Source: Euryarchaeota archaeon Ods01 (GTDB lineage Archaea > Halobacteriota > Halobacteria > Halobacteriales > Halorutilaceae). Taken from it: DNA of 43,530 nucleotides. Each line of letters opens with the position of its first letter. Within the stretch, counting starts at the first letter, position 1. The stretch is taken from the NCBI GenBank assembly GCA_028751095.1, contig JAQZCZ010000006.1, forward strand, positions 1 through 43,530, given 5' to 3'. A program made the position numbers and the translations under genes. Shown here in pieces: positions 8,501-14,909 of the stretch. Under the pieces are notes generated by a model. That model did not search any database, was not told the DNA's origin, and saw nothing but the letters and a program-made list of their open reading frames with translations.

Positions 8501-8783
8501 CATCAACTTCACCACCTGCCGTTACGTCCACGTCTTCCTGTGTCTCCACTACACCCTCTATGCCCTCTATCTCAAGCTCTACGTCATCGGTAGCACCTTC
8601 TTCACCACCAGTCTCGTTAAGCAGGTAGTCAACGGTGACTTCGTCACCTTCAGTTACCTCCTCAGGCGATACATCTTGGACTGTTACGTCCACATCTTGA
8701 GCCGCCGCTACGCCAGCGGCAGCCATTCCTACCAGTGCGAACACCGATAGGATTACCGCGATTCTATATGTTCTATCGTTCAT
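5520..8783 (-). CDS. S-layer glycoprotein with coiled-coil stalk and PGF-CTERM-type anchor
   Basis: This protein of about 1087 residues resembles haloarchaeal major cell-surface glycoproteins. It has a Sec-type signal (YRIAVILSVFALVGMAAAG, cleavage near AAAQ), then acidic beta-rich domains, including the typical VIRGTTNRNPNDATIVVE and VWHVEIEVPEEVEPGNYTI modules. Several N-glycosylation sequons are visible (LNET, INET, VNGT, LNGT, NLTG, NYTI). Before the C-terminus lies a heptad-patterned coiled coil of about 50 residues and an acidic run, then QPGFTAVAALIALIAVALLAL and a basic RR end, a target for archaeosortase processing and lipid attachment. Most known S-layer proteins have a Thr-rich linker there instead. 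I prefer the ATG at 8783, preceded by GAGGTGA, over the GTG at 8798, which lies inside that site. Confidence 0.9.
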   Translation of the reverse strand: MNDRTYRIAVILSVFALVGMAAAGVAAAQDVDVTVQDVSPEEVTEGDEVTVDYLLNETGGEEGATDDVELEIEGIEGVVETQEDVDVTAGGEVDDVITYTTQEGDAGDDLDVTVTYDNGFDGDTDTAEGALTINEGPEEVEAGGTIDGFAVDEDGNVLNAHDFVHDTRDVPLVGSVDDDGDLTVNRLQAGGDGVYDTNPSVNVQGSVDRGAGELINETRVFLGEDKEFTLIEDIAQYDIEDFEFDGQEIRDDPVRWTLEEGNYYLAGDDDNDEFIRVREPSPDRMRVLDRNGNRIGGGSVEEDTQVQVAVDYRTGFDPADLDLQGLVLDDDERDITSEAVTVNGTNMEAEDGNEYDIVFDLDFEDTGTYEVGVEPDEDDFDTDDDEYDRDEFSSLSLLTVISEDDPNIELDQTDVYQGERVVYEVLNTFEEDSNAVFIDEGDLREDVNDIRDDNPLPADHEDALNDAMSTFRLTDEGEERGLVFEAQEDNIVNEDDYFVYAFGDLWEVDAGGDLINVGGTLGDAAQLVANEEADLEGVFAVVEKDGVAESQIRSKYLDDASVDVELFDAAEDGDHVGAIANLFEDSSSFNDDEDDDTLNVAEAEITIDSPDRTYVPGQEVDLNGTTSSGVDDVSVFVRDRDNFFHVQTISVDATDDTYEETDIDISDRTESGVTEEAADILGQPGVYRYGVIDTVDVDIAARNTGDAVTGDDGLDSSDFSSGASIQQSIRVAEPTLELDFMTFGGEVYEDDGIDWQGTLIGPEEYVVLFTDTQGGTDADTFDADSDGTIDEEGFDISDRRTGTVQATAVSPGRDGRFGDGLFSDGSVATTDRLVDLVEDDFDAIFDRSLTQDQVREILLDETVEAAGSDDLLVAEQFRLTSDSRTQINDVVPTQYEENLTGVADIEVGETAVIRGTTNRNPNDATIVVEATEGPSIAELDVGIADEWEQDGVWHVEIEVPEEVEPGNYTIQSDDGERVDEVTVDIVAEGTFAEGERLEDELGELRAQIEELQDQVAQLESERDDLQQEVNDLEDRNAELEAQLEDDDDDDEVDDEEPPEEEQPGFTAVAALIALIAVALLALRRQDE

Positions 8784-8794
8784 GTTGTTATCTG

Positions 8795-8801
8795 TCACCT
8801 C
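8795..8801 (-). promoter_or_regulatory. Shine-Dalgarno GAGGTGA of the S-layer gene
   Basis: The minus strand reads GAGGTGA, fully complementary to the usual 16S rRNA 3' end, 11 bases before the ATG at 8783. The alternative GTG start at 8798 overlaps this site, which argues for the ATG. Confidence 0.6.
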
Positions 8802-9072
8802 TGTTTACGCTGTGGTGATAGCGTGTCTGCAAGCCGTTACTTTCTGAAGTGTATGCGTCCATGCTTGTGGCTCCACCTCCATGGGGATTCGTACAGACGG
8901 AGGTTACGCCCAACAGCTTAAATGCTTTCTGTTAGACGGTAACCCCGTGACTGCTGGGTTTCTACCCTATGCATACCAGAACCGAGAATCCCCTAAATAC
9001 TTTCTGGTGAATACCGGCAAGTTGTGACGCGCGTCAGACAGGCTTTTGCGCCGGGCGCGCGAGGCTCGGGAT
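8802..9072. promoter_or_regulatory. Intergenic region with the S-layer promoter and leader
   Basis: This gap of about 270 bases carries the S-layer promoter. On the minus strand AGAAAGCATTTAAGC (TATA core 8917-8923) would start transcription near 8890, giving a leader of about 110 bases that includes GGAGGTGGAG around 8868-8877. A long leader is usual for abundant S-layer messages. Close to the Nudix gene, GGCTTTTGCG at 9040-9049 may be its TATA-like box. I see no RNA gene here. Confidence 0.5.
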
Positions 9073-9636
9073 ATGAGCGACGGAGACTGGAAAGTACTGG
9101 ATTCACGCGTCGAGTACGAGACGGGATGGTACGACGGAGGCTACGACGAGGTTAGACAGCCCGACGGCACGACGAAACGTTACTACTGGGCGGAGCTACC
9201 CGACGCCGTCGTCGTGGTGGCGCACGACCGCGAGGCTGACGACGTAATCTTCGTCGAACAGTACCGTCCCGCGGTGCGCGAGACGCATCTCGAACTCGTC
9301 GCGGGTATCGTGGAGGACGGCGACGGGGGCGACGCGGGCGACGAAGGTAGATACGAGAAGGCGGCGCGGCGCGAACTGAGAGAGGAGACGGGGTACGTCG
9401 CGGGCGAGACGCGTCTCGTGGAGGAGTTCCGCGTCGCAACCGGCGTCCTGCGGCATACGCGCGCGGTCGTCTACGCCGAGGTTGTCGAGAGCGCTGAACC
9501 CGACCGCGACGAAAACGAGTTTCTGGAGGTGCGGCGTGTGCCGGCGGAGGACTCTCTAGATGTCGCGCGCGACGCGCCCGCGAACGACGCGACCCTCGAA
9601 GGACTGCTTCTGGCGCGCGAAGACGGCTTACTCTGA
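9073..9636 (+). CDS. Nudix hydrolase, ADP-ribose pyrophosphatase type
   Basis: This protein of 187 residues starts at the ATG at 9073 (MSDGDWKVLDSR). The Nudix box is clear: GIVEDG, an insertion of about 9 acidic residues (GDGGDAGDEG), then KAARRELREETGY. The Glu residues of REL-EE bind the metal that activates water to hydrolyse a nucleoside diphosphate linked to another moiety. Upstream VVVVAHDREADDVIFVEQYRPAVRETHLELVAG is typical of the ADP-ribose pyrophosphatase (NudF-like) subgroup. The insertion within the box is acidic and common in halophile proteins. The 3' end overlaps the convergent membrane-protein gene by nine bases. Substrate not proven. Confidence 0.87.
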   Translation: MSDGDWKVLDSRVEYETGWYDGGYDEVRQPDGTTKRYYWAELPDAVVVVAHDREADDVIFVEQYRPAVRETHLELVAGIVEDGDGGDAGDEGRYEKAARRELREETGYVAGETRLVEEFRVATGVLRHTRAVVYAEVVESAEPDRDENEFLEVRRVPAEDSLDVARDAPANDATLEGLLLAREDGLL

Positions 9637-9987
9637 GCCGTTGACCTCCTCCTCTATCTCCTCGACCTCCTCCTCAACCTCGCCGACGCGGCTTTCGACC
9701 TCGCCGACGCGTTCCTCGATACGCTCGTCCATGTCGCCGACCTGTTCGTCTACCTCTGTCGAGACCTGTCTCTCCTCCTCTGCGGAGACACGCTCTTCGA
9801 GTATCTGTTCGTAGGTCACCATCTTCTCCCAGACGTGGAGGAAGTAGCCTATCACGATACCGCCGACGAATCCGGCGGCGAGCGGCGTCATCTCATAGAT
9901 GAGGTAGACGACGGAGACGAAGAACAGGACGCCGTACAGTACGTCTATGTAGAACTGCGTCCGTCTTCCCTGCATCTTCTCGAACAT
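9628..9987 (-). CDS. Two-helix membrane protein with acidic coiled-coil tail
   Basis: This 119-residue protein has two hydrophobic helices (about residues 15-31, VLYGVLFFVSVVYLIYEM, and 35-51, AAGFVGGIVIGYFLHVW) followed by a long charged C-terminal helix. The tail repeats a seven-residue theme (VGEVESRVGEVEEEVEEIEEEV), so it probably forms a coiled coil outside the membrane. No family is recognised. It lies between a Nudix gene and a PGF-CTERM protein. A structural or scaffold role is plausible but not shown. Confidence 0.7.
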   Translation of the reverse strand: MFEKMQGRRTQFYIDVLYGVLFFVSVVYLIYEMTPLAAGFVGGIVIGYFLHVWEKMVTYEQILEERVSAEEERQVSTEVDEQVGDMDERIEERVGEVESRVGEVEEEVEEIEEEVNGSE

Positions 9988-10025
9988 ACGGAAAGGATGG
10001 ACGCGCGCGGGTTTCTATCCTTCGC

Positions 10026-10634
10026 TCAGAGACGGCGCGCCGCGGCTACGGCAGACAGGGCGACCAGAGCCGCAACGAAGCCGAATCCGGGGAGACCCTC
10101 GCCGTCGTCGTCACCGTCGTCCGCCGTCTCGTTGAGACGGTCGGTCAGGTTCTCGTTCTCGCGTTCGAGTTCGTTCCTCCGCTCCTCTAGGTCGTCAACC
10201 TCGCCTTCGAGAGAACCGACGCGGTCTTCGAGGTCATCGACCAGACGGGCGGCGTCGGTCGCAGTCTCGGTCGGACGCGTCAGGGTGACCTCGTGGCTGA
10301 CCGTCGTTCCCTCAACGTCGGTAACCTCGGCTGTAAAGACCGTCTCCTGACCGACCGAGATGCTCTGTGACGCGTTGTAGGTTGTACGGTTGAGGGCGGC
10401 TATGCTCGACGACGTTCCCGCCTCGGTGCGGACCGACGAAAGCGTCGTACCGGAGTCGACGACCACGCGGACATCTACGGTTGCGTCCTCCACCTCAACC
10501 GTGTCGCCGTCATCGACCGACTCGCCGTCGACGTAGACAGAAACGTCGGGCGAAGCCGCAACGGCGGTAAGAGACGCGAACAGGACGGCTAAACATAAGC
10601 AGGCTGACAGAACCACGAGTCTTCTTGCGTTCAC
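10026..10634 (-). CDS. Secreted PGF-CTERM surface protein with coiled-coil stalk
   Basis: This 202-residue protein starts at a GTG. It has a Sec signal (RRLVVLSACLCLAVLFASLTAVAA), a beta-rich domain of about 100 residues (SPDVSVYVDGESVDDGDTVEVED) with sequons LNRT and YNAS, then a coiled coil (DDLEDRVGSLEGEVDDLEER) and a short acidic spacer. It ends in LPGFGFVAALVALSAVAAARRL, a textbook PGF-CTERM anchor (PGF, hydrophobic helix, basic end). The archaeosortase ArtA is known to process such tails. Stalk and anchor layout match the S-layer gene 2 kb away, so both may be anchored the same way in the envelope. Exact role unknown. Confidence 0.82.
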   Translation of the reverse strand: MNARRLVVLSACLCLAVLFASLTAVAASPDVSVYVDGESVDDGDTVEVEDATVDVRVVVDSGTTLSSVRTEAGTSSSIAALNRTTYNASQSISVGQETVFTAEVTDVEGTTVSHEVTLTRPTETATDAARLVDDLEDRVGSLEGEVDDLEERRNELERENENLTDRLNETADDGDDDGEGLPGFGFVAALVALSAVAAARRL

Positions 10635-10706
10635 GCGCGAGGGTATGCGGCGACGGCTAATGAAACTAACGTAGGCTCAAACGCGCGTTTCAGTTACGCC
10701 GCAACC

Positions 10707-10713
10707 GTAATAT
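10707..10713 (+). promoter_or_regulatory. TATA-like box of the CBS gene
   Basis: GTAATAT lies 23-29 bases before the ATG at 10736. It overlaps the ATG at 10712 that opens the ORF-track entry, so the downstream ATG is the likely start of a leaderless message. Confidence 0.5.
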
Positions 10714-10735
10714 GTCCGGCGCGACGAGAACCGGT

Positions 10736-11236
10736 ATGAAGACAGTCGAAGACGCCATGACGACCGACGTGGTGACGTGCGCCCCCGACGACGAGGTTAG
10801 CGTCGTCGCCAGACGGCTACGCGAAAACGACGTGAGCGGAGCGCCCGTCGTTGACGAGGAACGCGTCGTCGGCGTCGTGAGCGAAGCCGACCTCCTCGAC
10901 CTTCTCGACGCCAAACAGGAGGACACGAATATCTGGCTTCCGTCGCCTTTCGAGGCTTTCGAGCTTCCGTTACGCGCCTTCCCGTGGCGCGAGTGGGCGG
11001 GGAAACACGGCTTGCTCAAGGAGAGCATCGAGGACATCGGCGAGAAGCCGGTGCGCGACGTGATGTCTAAGAAGCCCCGTACCGTCTCGCCGACGACGCC
11101 GCTCGACGAGGCGGCTGGCGTGATGGTTCGGACGGGCTACAACAGGCTTCCCGTGGTGCGCGACGATGAACTCGTCGGAATACTGACGCGCGGCGACGCG
11201 CTCGACGGCATGTCGGGCGGTCAGAACTCCCAGTAG
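10736..11236 (+). CDS. Tandem CBS-domain protein
   Basis: This 166-residue protein begins MKTVEDAMTTDVVTCAPDD, the usual opening of a CBS pair. CBS1 covers about residues 1-60 (VSVVARRLRENDVSGAPVVDEERVVGVVSEADLL) and CBS2 about 100-160 (VRDVMSKKPRTVSPTTPLDEAAGVM, then NRLPVVRDDELVGILTRGDAL). Such modules bind adenosine nucleotides and act as energy sensors. The insertion between them (NIWLPSPFEAFELPLRAFPWREW) is typical of haloarchaeal stand-alone CBS proteins. The 3' end overlaps the convergent deacetylase gene by 16 bases. Partner unknown. Confidence 0.87.
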   Translation: MKTVEDAMTTDVVTCAPDDEVSVVARRLRENDVSGAPVVDEERVVGVVSEADLLDLLDAKQEDTNIWLPSPFEAFELPLRAFPWREWAGKHGLLKESIEDIGEKPVRDVMSKKPRTVSPTTPLDEAAGVMVRTGYNRLPVVRDDELVGILTRGDALDGMSGGQNSQ

Positions 11237-12285
11237 TCGTCGAGGTTCTCCTTGACCTTGGCAACGGCGCGGTCGGCGCTCGGTCCGTCCGACGGCGGTT
11301 CGTAGGTCGCGGGTTCGCGGACGTTCGACGTGTCCATGCCCGCAAGCGACGCGATTACGCCGAGGTTGGTGTAAGGAAGACCGCCTTCGATTCCGTATCC
11401 GCCGGCAAGCGAGGCGACGAGCCGTCCGTCACATACCTCCGCCGCCGTCTCGACCGCCGCGTCCATCAGGTCGACGTAGCCCTGTGCGGTCACGCCGAGG
11501 TCGGTAATCGGGTCGGTGAAGTGGTTGTCCTGTCCCGCCTCGACGAAGATTAGGTCAGGGTCGTACTGGCGCGCTATAGGCTCGAACACCTCACGGACGA
11601 CCTGACGGTAGCCGTCGTCGCCCGTCTTGGGCATCAGAGGGACGTTGACGTTGTATCCTTCGCCGTCGCCCTCGCCTATCTCGTCGGAGTAACCCGTCCC
11701 GGGGAACAACGTCCGTCCGGTCTGGTGGGTCGACATCGTCAGGACCGACGGGTCGTCGTAGAATATCGACTGCGTGCCGTCGAAATGGTGGGCGTCCCAG
11801 TCCCAGAGGAGAATACGGTCAACGCCGTGGTCTTCCTGAGCCTTTCGGAGAGCGACCGCGGTGTTGTTGGTGAAACAGAAGCCGTGGGCGCTGTCGGCGA
11901 AGGCGTGGTGTCCGCCCGGACGCGACATCACGAACGAGGAGTCGTTTTCGCCGTCCAAGACGCGTTCTACGGCTTCGACCACGCCGCCCGCCGCGAGTAG
12001 CGCCGACCTCCACGTGTGTTCCGATACATGAGTGTCGGCGCTAAGCGCTCCTTCGCCCTCGTCCGAGAGATGTTTCAGCTTCTCTATGTACTCGCGCGTG
12101 TGTACGCGAGACATCTCTGACTCGTCAACGCGTTCGGGTTCGACGACCTCGACCGACGGATGTTTGAGAACGCCCTCCTCGCGCAGTTGGTCCATCGTAT
12201 ACGTAAGACGTTCGCGGCGCTCGGGATGTGTCGGCGTGTGTTCGTGGAGGAGGTAGTCCTCGTGGTAGACGAGAGCGACCGTCAT
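11221..12285 (-). CDS. Histone deacetylase / AcuC / acetylpolyamine amidohydrolase family protein
   Basis: This 354-residue zinc amidohydrolase is of the arginase/deacetylase fold. Catalytic and zinc-binding residues are visible: SRPGGHH (residues 121-127, proton-relay His pair), WDAHHFDGTQ (Asp164 and His166 as zinc ligands), AGQDNHF (third ligand Asp253), and AGGYG near 295. Family members remove acetyl groups from lysine side chains or polyamines. GQDNHF in place of GFDAH suggests the class II/polyamine side of the family. It overlaps the upstream hydantoinase-like gene by four bases, so the two are co-translated. The substrate cannot be told from sequence. Confidence 0.88.
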   Translation of the reverse strand: MTVALVYHEDYLLHEHTPTHPERRERLTYTMDQLREEGVLKHPSVEVVEPERVDESEMSRVHTREYIEKLKHLSDEGEGALSADTHVSEHTWRSALLAAGGVVEAVERVLDGENDSSFVMSRPGGHHAFADSAHGFCFTNNTAVALRKAQEDHGVDRILLWDWDAHHFDGTQSIFYDDPSVLTMSTHQTGRTLFPGTGYSDEIGEGDGEGYNVNVPLMPKTGDDGYRQVVREVFEPIARQYDPDLIFVEAGQDNHFTDPITDLGVTAQGYVDLMDAAVETAAEVCDGRLVASLAGGYGIEGGLPYTNLGVIASLAGMDTSNVREPATYEPPSDGPSADRAVAKVKENLDDYWEF

Positions 12286-13811
12286 AGATACCGTCCCCCC
12301 GGCTCAGCCTGAGCCTCGGCGTCGACGATACTCCCGACGACACGTCCGTCCTCGACGACATCGAAGGAGCGGAACGAGGTTATCTCGACCTCGTCGGTCG
12401 TCGCGTCTCCGCCGGCGCGGCGCGTCGCCTCGGCTGTCTCGCGTGCGACGACCTCGCGCGCATCGTCTTCGTCGTACCTCCTTCCTTGCTCGACTTCTTC
12501 GACCTTCTCCTCTCCGGCAGAGGCAACCGTCATCTCACCCCGTGCCGTGTCGATATGGACGTTCGTCTTGACGCTGACACGGGCGACGGCGCATCCGACA
12601 GCGCCGCAGACATCGGCGTTGTCAGGAACGACTACCTCCGACGCCCAGCCGAGGCTATCGTCGAGAAGAGGAGCGACTGCGTCGGCAAGTGCCCCTCCTA
12701 CTACGACGGTTTCGGCGCGTCTTTCGAGCGAACCGGCTGCCTCTGTGACTGCGGTTACGAACTCGTCAACTACGTCGCGGGCTACCTCGTCGGGGTCGCC
12801 GAGCTTCGAGAGCGCGTCACGAGCCGCGTCCTCGTCTCCCTCGGTCGTCTCCCCAAGTACGCGGAGTGCGTCGGTCGGCGTGGGCGAAGGTCCTCCGAAG
12901 GCGGCGGCGGAGCCGTCGCGGACACCCGTCAGCCCGTCGTCGTCAACGCGGGTGTCACCCCCGACCGTCGCGTCGACCGAGACGACGCCGTCGTAGAACG
13001 TGCAGAGCTTGCCCGCTCCGACCGACTCGGTGAGCGCGGGAAAGCCGTCCTCAACGAGTGTAACGTCGGTCGTCGTGCCCCCGATATCGACACAGATGGC
13101 ATCCGAGACGGACGAAAGCGCGACAAGACCGAGACTGCTTGAGGCAGGACCGCTACGTAGCGTATGTGCGGGTGTAGCGCAGACGGCGCGGCGCGACAGC
13201 ATCGCGGCGTCACCCTTGAGGTAGTAGACGGGGGCGTCAACACCAGCATCGGCAAGGGCGGCGTACAACGTCGACTCGAACTCCTCGAAGACGGGCTTCG
13301 TCACTGCGTTAGCGACCGTCGTCTCGGCACGTGCCGGAAATCCGAGTCCTCCGCCCGATTCGTGTCCGACCGCGACGGTATCGGCATCGAGTGCGTCAGC
13401 GGCTTCGAGTTCGAGGGTAGGGTTTCGCGTGGAGAACTTAGCAGTGACGGCGACGACGGGGTTCGAAGGGTCGGCGTCGAGTTCAAGGGGTTCGGTGACA
13501 CGTCCGCGGTGGTCGACACATCCCCCTGCGACGATGTTCTCGTCTCCGGCATAGGCGAGTTCGGGAGAGAGTCCGACGCCCGGGACAAGGACGTTGGTGG
13601 AGTCGGGCAGTCTTTCTTGGACAGCGGCGTTGAGGACGCGCGTAGTGGAGACGACGACACGGTCGACCTCGTCGACCTCGGCTAGGAGTTCGTCGAGAAG
13701 ATTTCCAAAAGCACCGTCTTCGTCAGCCGGCTTCTTGGCAGTCGCCTCGACGCCGTCTTCGAGAGCCACGGCGTCGAAGTTAGTGCCTCCGGCGTCAACG
13801 CCGATTATCAT
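12282..13811 (-). CDS. Hydantoinase/oxoprolinase family protein, single-subunit ASKHA type
   Basis: This 509-residue protein has the ATP-binding ASKHA fold. The phosphate-1 motif IIGVDAGGTNFDAV is at the N-terminus, phosphate-2 CVDIGGTTTDVTLVEDG lies near residue 240, and an adenosine motif VVVGGALADA and GAVGCAVA lie near 370-400. At 509 residues it is shorter than HyuA (about 630-700) and no B subunit adjoins it, so it belongs to the shorter haloarchaeal branch. Annotated relatives include hydantoinases, oxoprolinases and tetrahydromethanopterin-linked C1 proteins. A TATA-like GGTTAAGC at 13836-13843 fits a leaderless start at 13811. The deacetylase gene overlaps its end by four bases. Confidence 0.8.
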   Translation of the reverse strand: MIIGVDAGGTNFDAVALEDGVEATAKKPADEDGAFGNLLDELLAEVDEVDRVVVSTTRVLNAAVQERLPDSTNVLVPGVGLSPELAYAGDENIVAGGCVDHRGRVTEPLELDADPSNPVVAVTAKFSTRNPTLELEAADALDADTVAVGHESGGGLGFPARAETTVANAVTKPVFEEFESTLYAALADAGVDAPVYYLKGDAAMLSRRAVCATPAHTLRSGPASSSLGLVALSSVSDAICVDIGGTTTDVTLVEDGFPALTESVGAGKLCTFYDGVVSVDATVGGDTRVDDDGLTGVRDGSAAAFGGPSPTPTDALRVLGETTEGDEDAARDALSKLGDPDEVARDVVDEFVTAVTEAAGSLERRAETVVVGGALADAVAPLLDDSLGWASEVVVPDNADVCGAVGCAVARVSVKTNVHIDTARGEMTVASAGEEKVEEVEQGRRYDEDDAREVVARETAEATRRAGGDATTDEVEITSFRSFDVVEDGRVVGSIVDAEAQAEPGGRYL

Positions 13812-13906
13812 TCATCCACGGTACGCGGAGGCGCCGCTTAACCTCTGTGGTACGGTACGGCGCGCCACGTCGAAACCGACTTGTCGGCTCGACGCCTATC
13901 TTCGTC

Positions 13907-14872
13907 GTGGAGTCTACCTGTGTACGCGTACCGCGAGAGAAGGGCGAGGGGACGCGTCAACATCTTGCCGACGAAGGCGTCCTGAACCGCGACCTACGTA
14001 TCCAAGAGGAGGACGGCTACCTCTACATACCCGTGACAGACGTGCCCGACGACCTGCCGACGACCGTACGGCGTTTCGACGAACGCGACGACGAGACCGA
14101 CGCCGACGAGATACTCGGTTACGAGCCGCGTTTCGAGACGGTTGGGGACGTTGCGCTACTTGAACCCGAGGAGGACGACGAAGCGGGCGAGGCGCTCGTC
14201 GAGGCGGACAACGGAATCTCCACCGCGCTACGTGTAGAGTCAGCGGTCGAAGGGCGTGAAAGAACGCGGCGTATGTCGTACGTCGCCGGAGAAGAGAAGA
14301 CACGCGCCGTCCACCGCGAGTACGGACGTGAGTTCGTCGTCGACCTTACCGACGTCTACTTTACGCCGCGTCTCGCCGAGGAGCGCGAACGTGTCGCGTC
14401 GCAGGTTTCGGCTGATGAGACCGTCTTCGACATGTTCGCGGGCGTAGGTCCGTTCACGGTCGCCGCGGCGGAAGCGGGCGCGGACGTAGTCGCTTCCGAC
14501 ATCAACGAGAGCGCGGTCGAACTCCTACGTGAGAACGCGGCAAGGAACAAGGTCGAGGACCGCGTGACGGCGTACAACGAGGACGCGCGTGAGGTGGCGC
14601 GACGTGTCGCGGGAACCGCCGACCGCGTCTACATGAACCTGCCGCACTCCGCCGACGGTTTCCTCGACGCGGCGTGCGAGGCGGCACGGGACGGCGCAGT
14701 CATACATTACTACGACATACGGCACGAGGACGACCTTTTCGACGGCGCGGTCGAGGAGATACGCGGTGCGGCAGCGGACGCCGGCTACGAAGTCGAGGTA
14801 CTCGACCGCGTCGTCGTCCGTTCGTACGCCCCCTACGACTACAACGTCTGCGTCGACGTACGTCTCGTCTAA
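13907..14872 (+). CDS. trm5: tRNA (guanine37-N1)-methyltransferase, Trm5 family
   Basis: This 321-residue SAM-dependent methyltransferase makes m1G37 beside the anticodon, which prevents frameshifting. The N-terminal D1-like part begins ESTCVRVPREKGEGTRQHL. The catalytic half shows FVVDLTDVYFTPRLAEERERV, motif I FDMFAGVGPFTVAAAEAG, and the Trm5/Tyw2 motif VYMNLPHSADGFLDAA, followed by AVIHYYDI. NLPHSA fits Trm5 rather than Tyw2. I take the GTG at 13907 as start because CVRVP is normally at the N-terminus; the ORF track begins 20 codons earlier. It sits between two unrelated hydantoinase-like genes. Confidence 0.9.
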   Translation: MESTCVRVPREKGEGTRQHLADEGVLNRDLRIQEEDGYLYIPVTDVPDDLPTTVRRFDERDDETDADEILGYEPRFETVGDVALLEPEEDDEAGEALVEADNGISTALRVESAVEGRERTRRMSYVAGEEKTRAVHREYGREFVVDLTDVYFTPRLAEERERVASQVSADETVFDMFAGVGPFTVAAAEAGADVVASDINESAVELLRENAARNKVEDRVTAYNEDAREVARRVAGTADRVYMNLPHSADGFLDAACEAARDGAVIHYYDIRHEDDLFDGAVEEIRGAAADAGYEVEVLDRVVVRSYAPYDYNVCVDVRLV

Positions 14873-14909
14873 CGACAGGCTTACTTCGGCGGCGCGCCTG
14901 CCGACCTGT

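Noticed and set aside
8802-9072. tRNA or small RNA gene in the longest coding-region gap
   Set aside because: No cloverleaf or conserved tRNA boxes are visible. The gap is explained by the S-layer promoter and leader.
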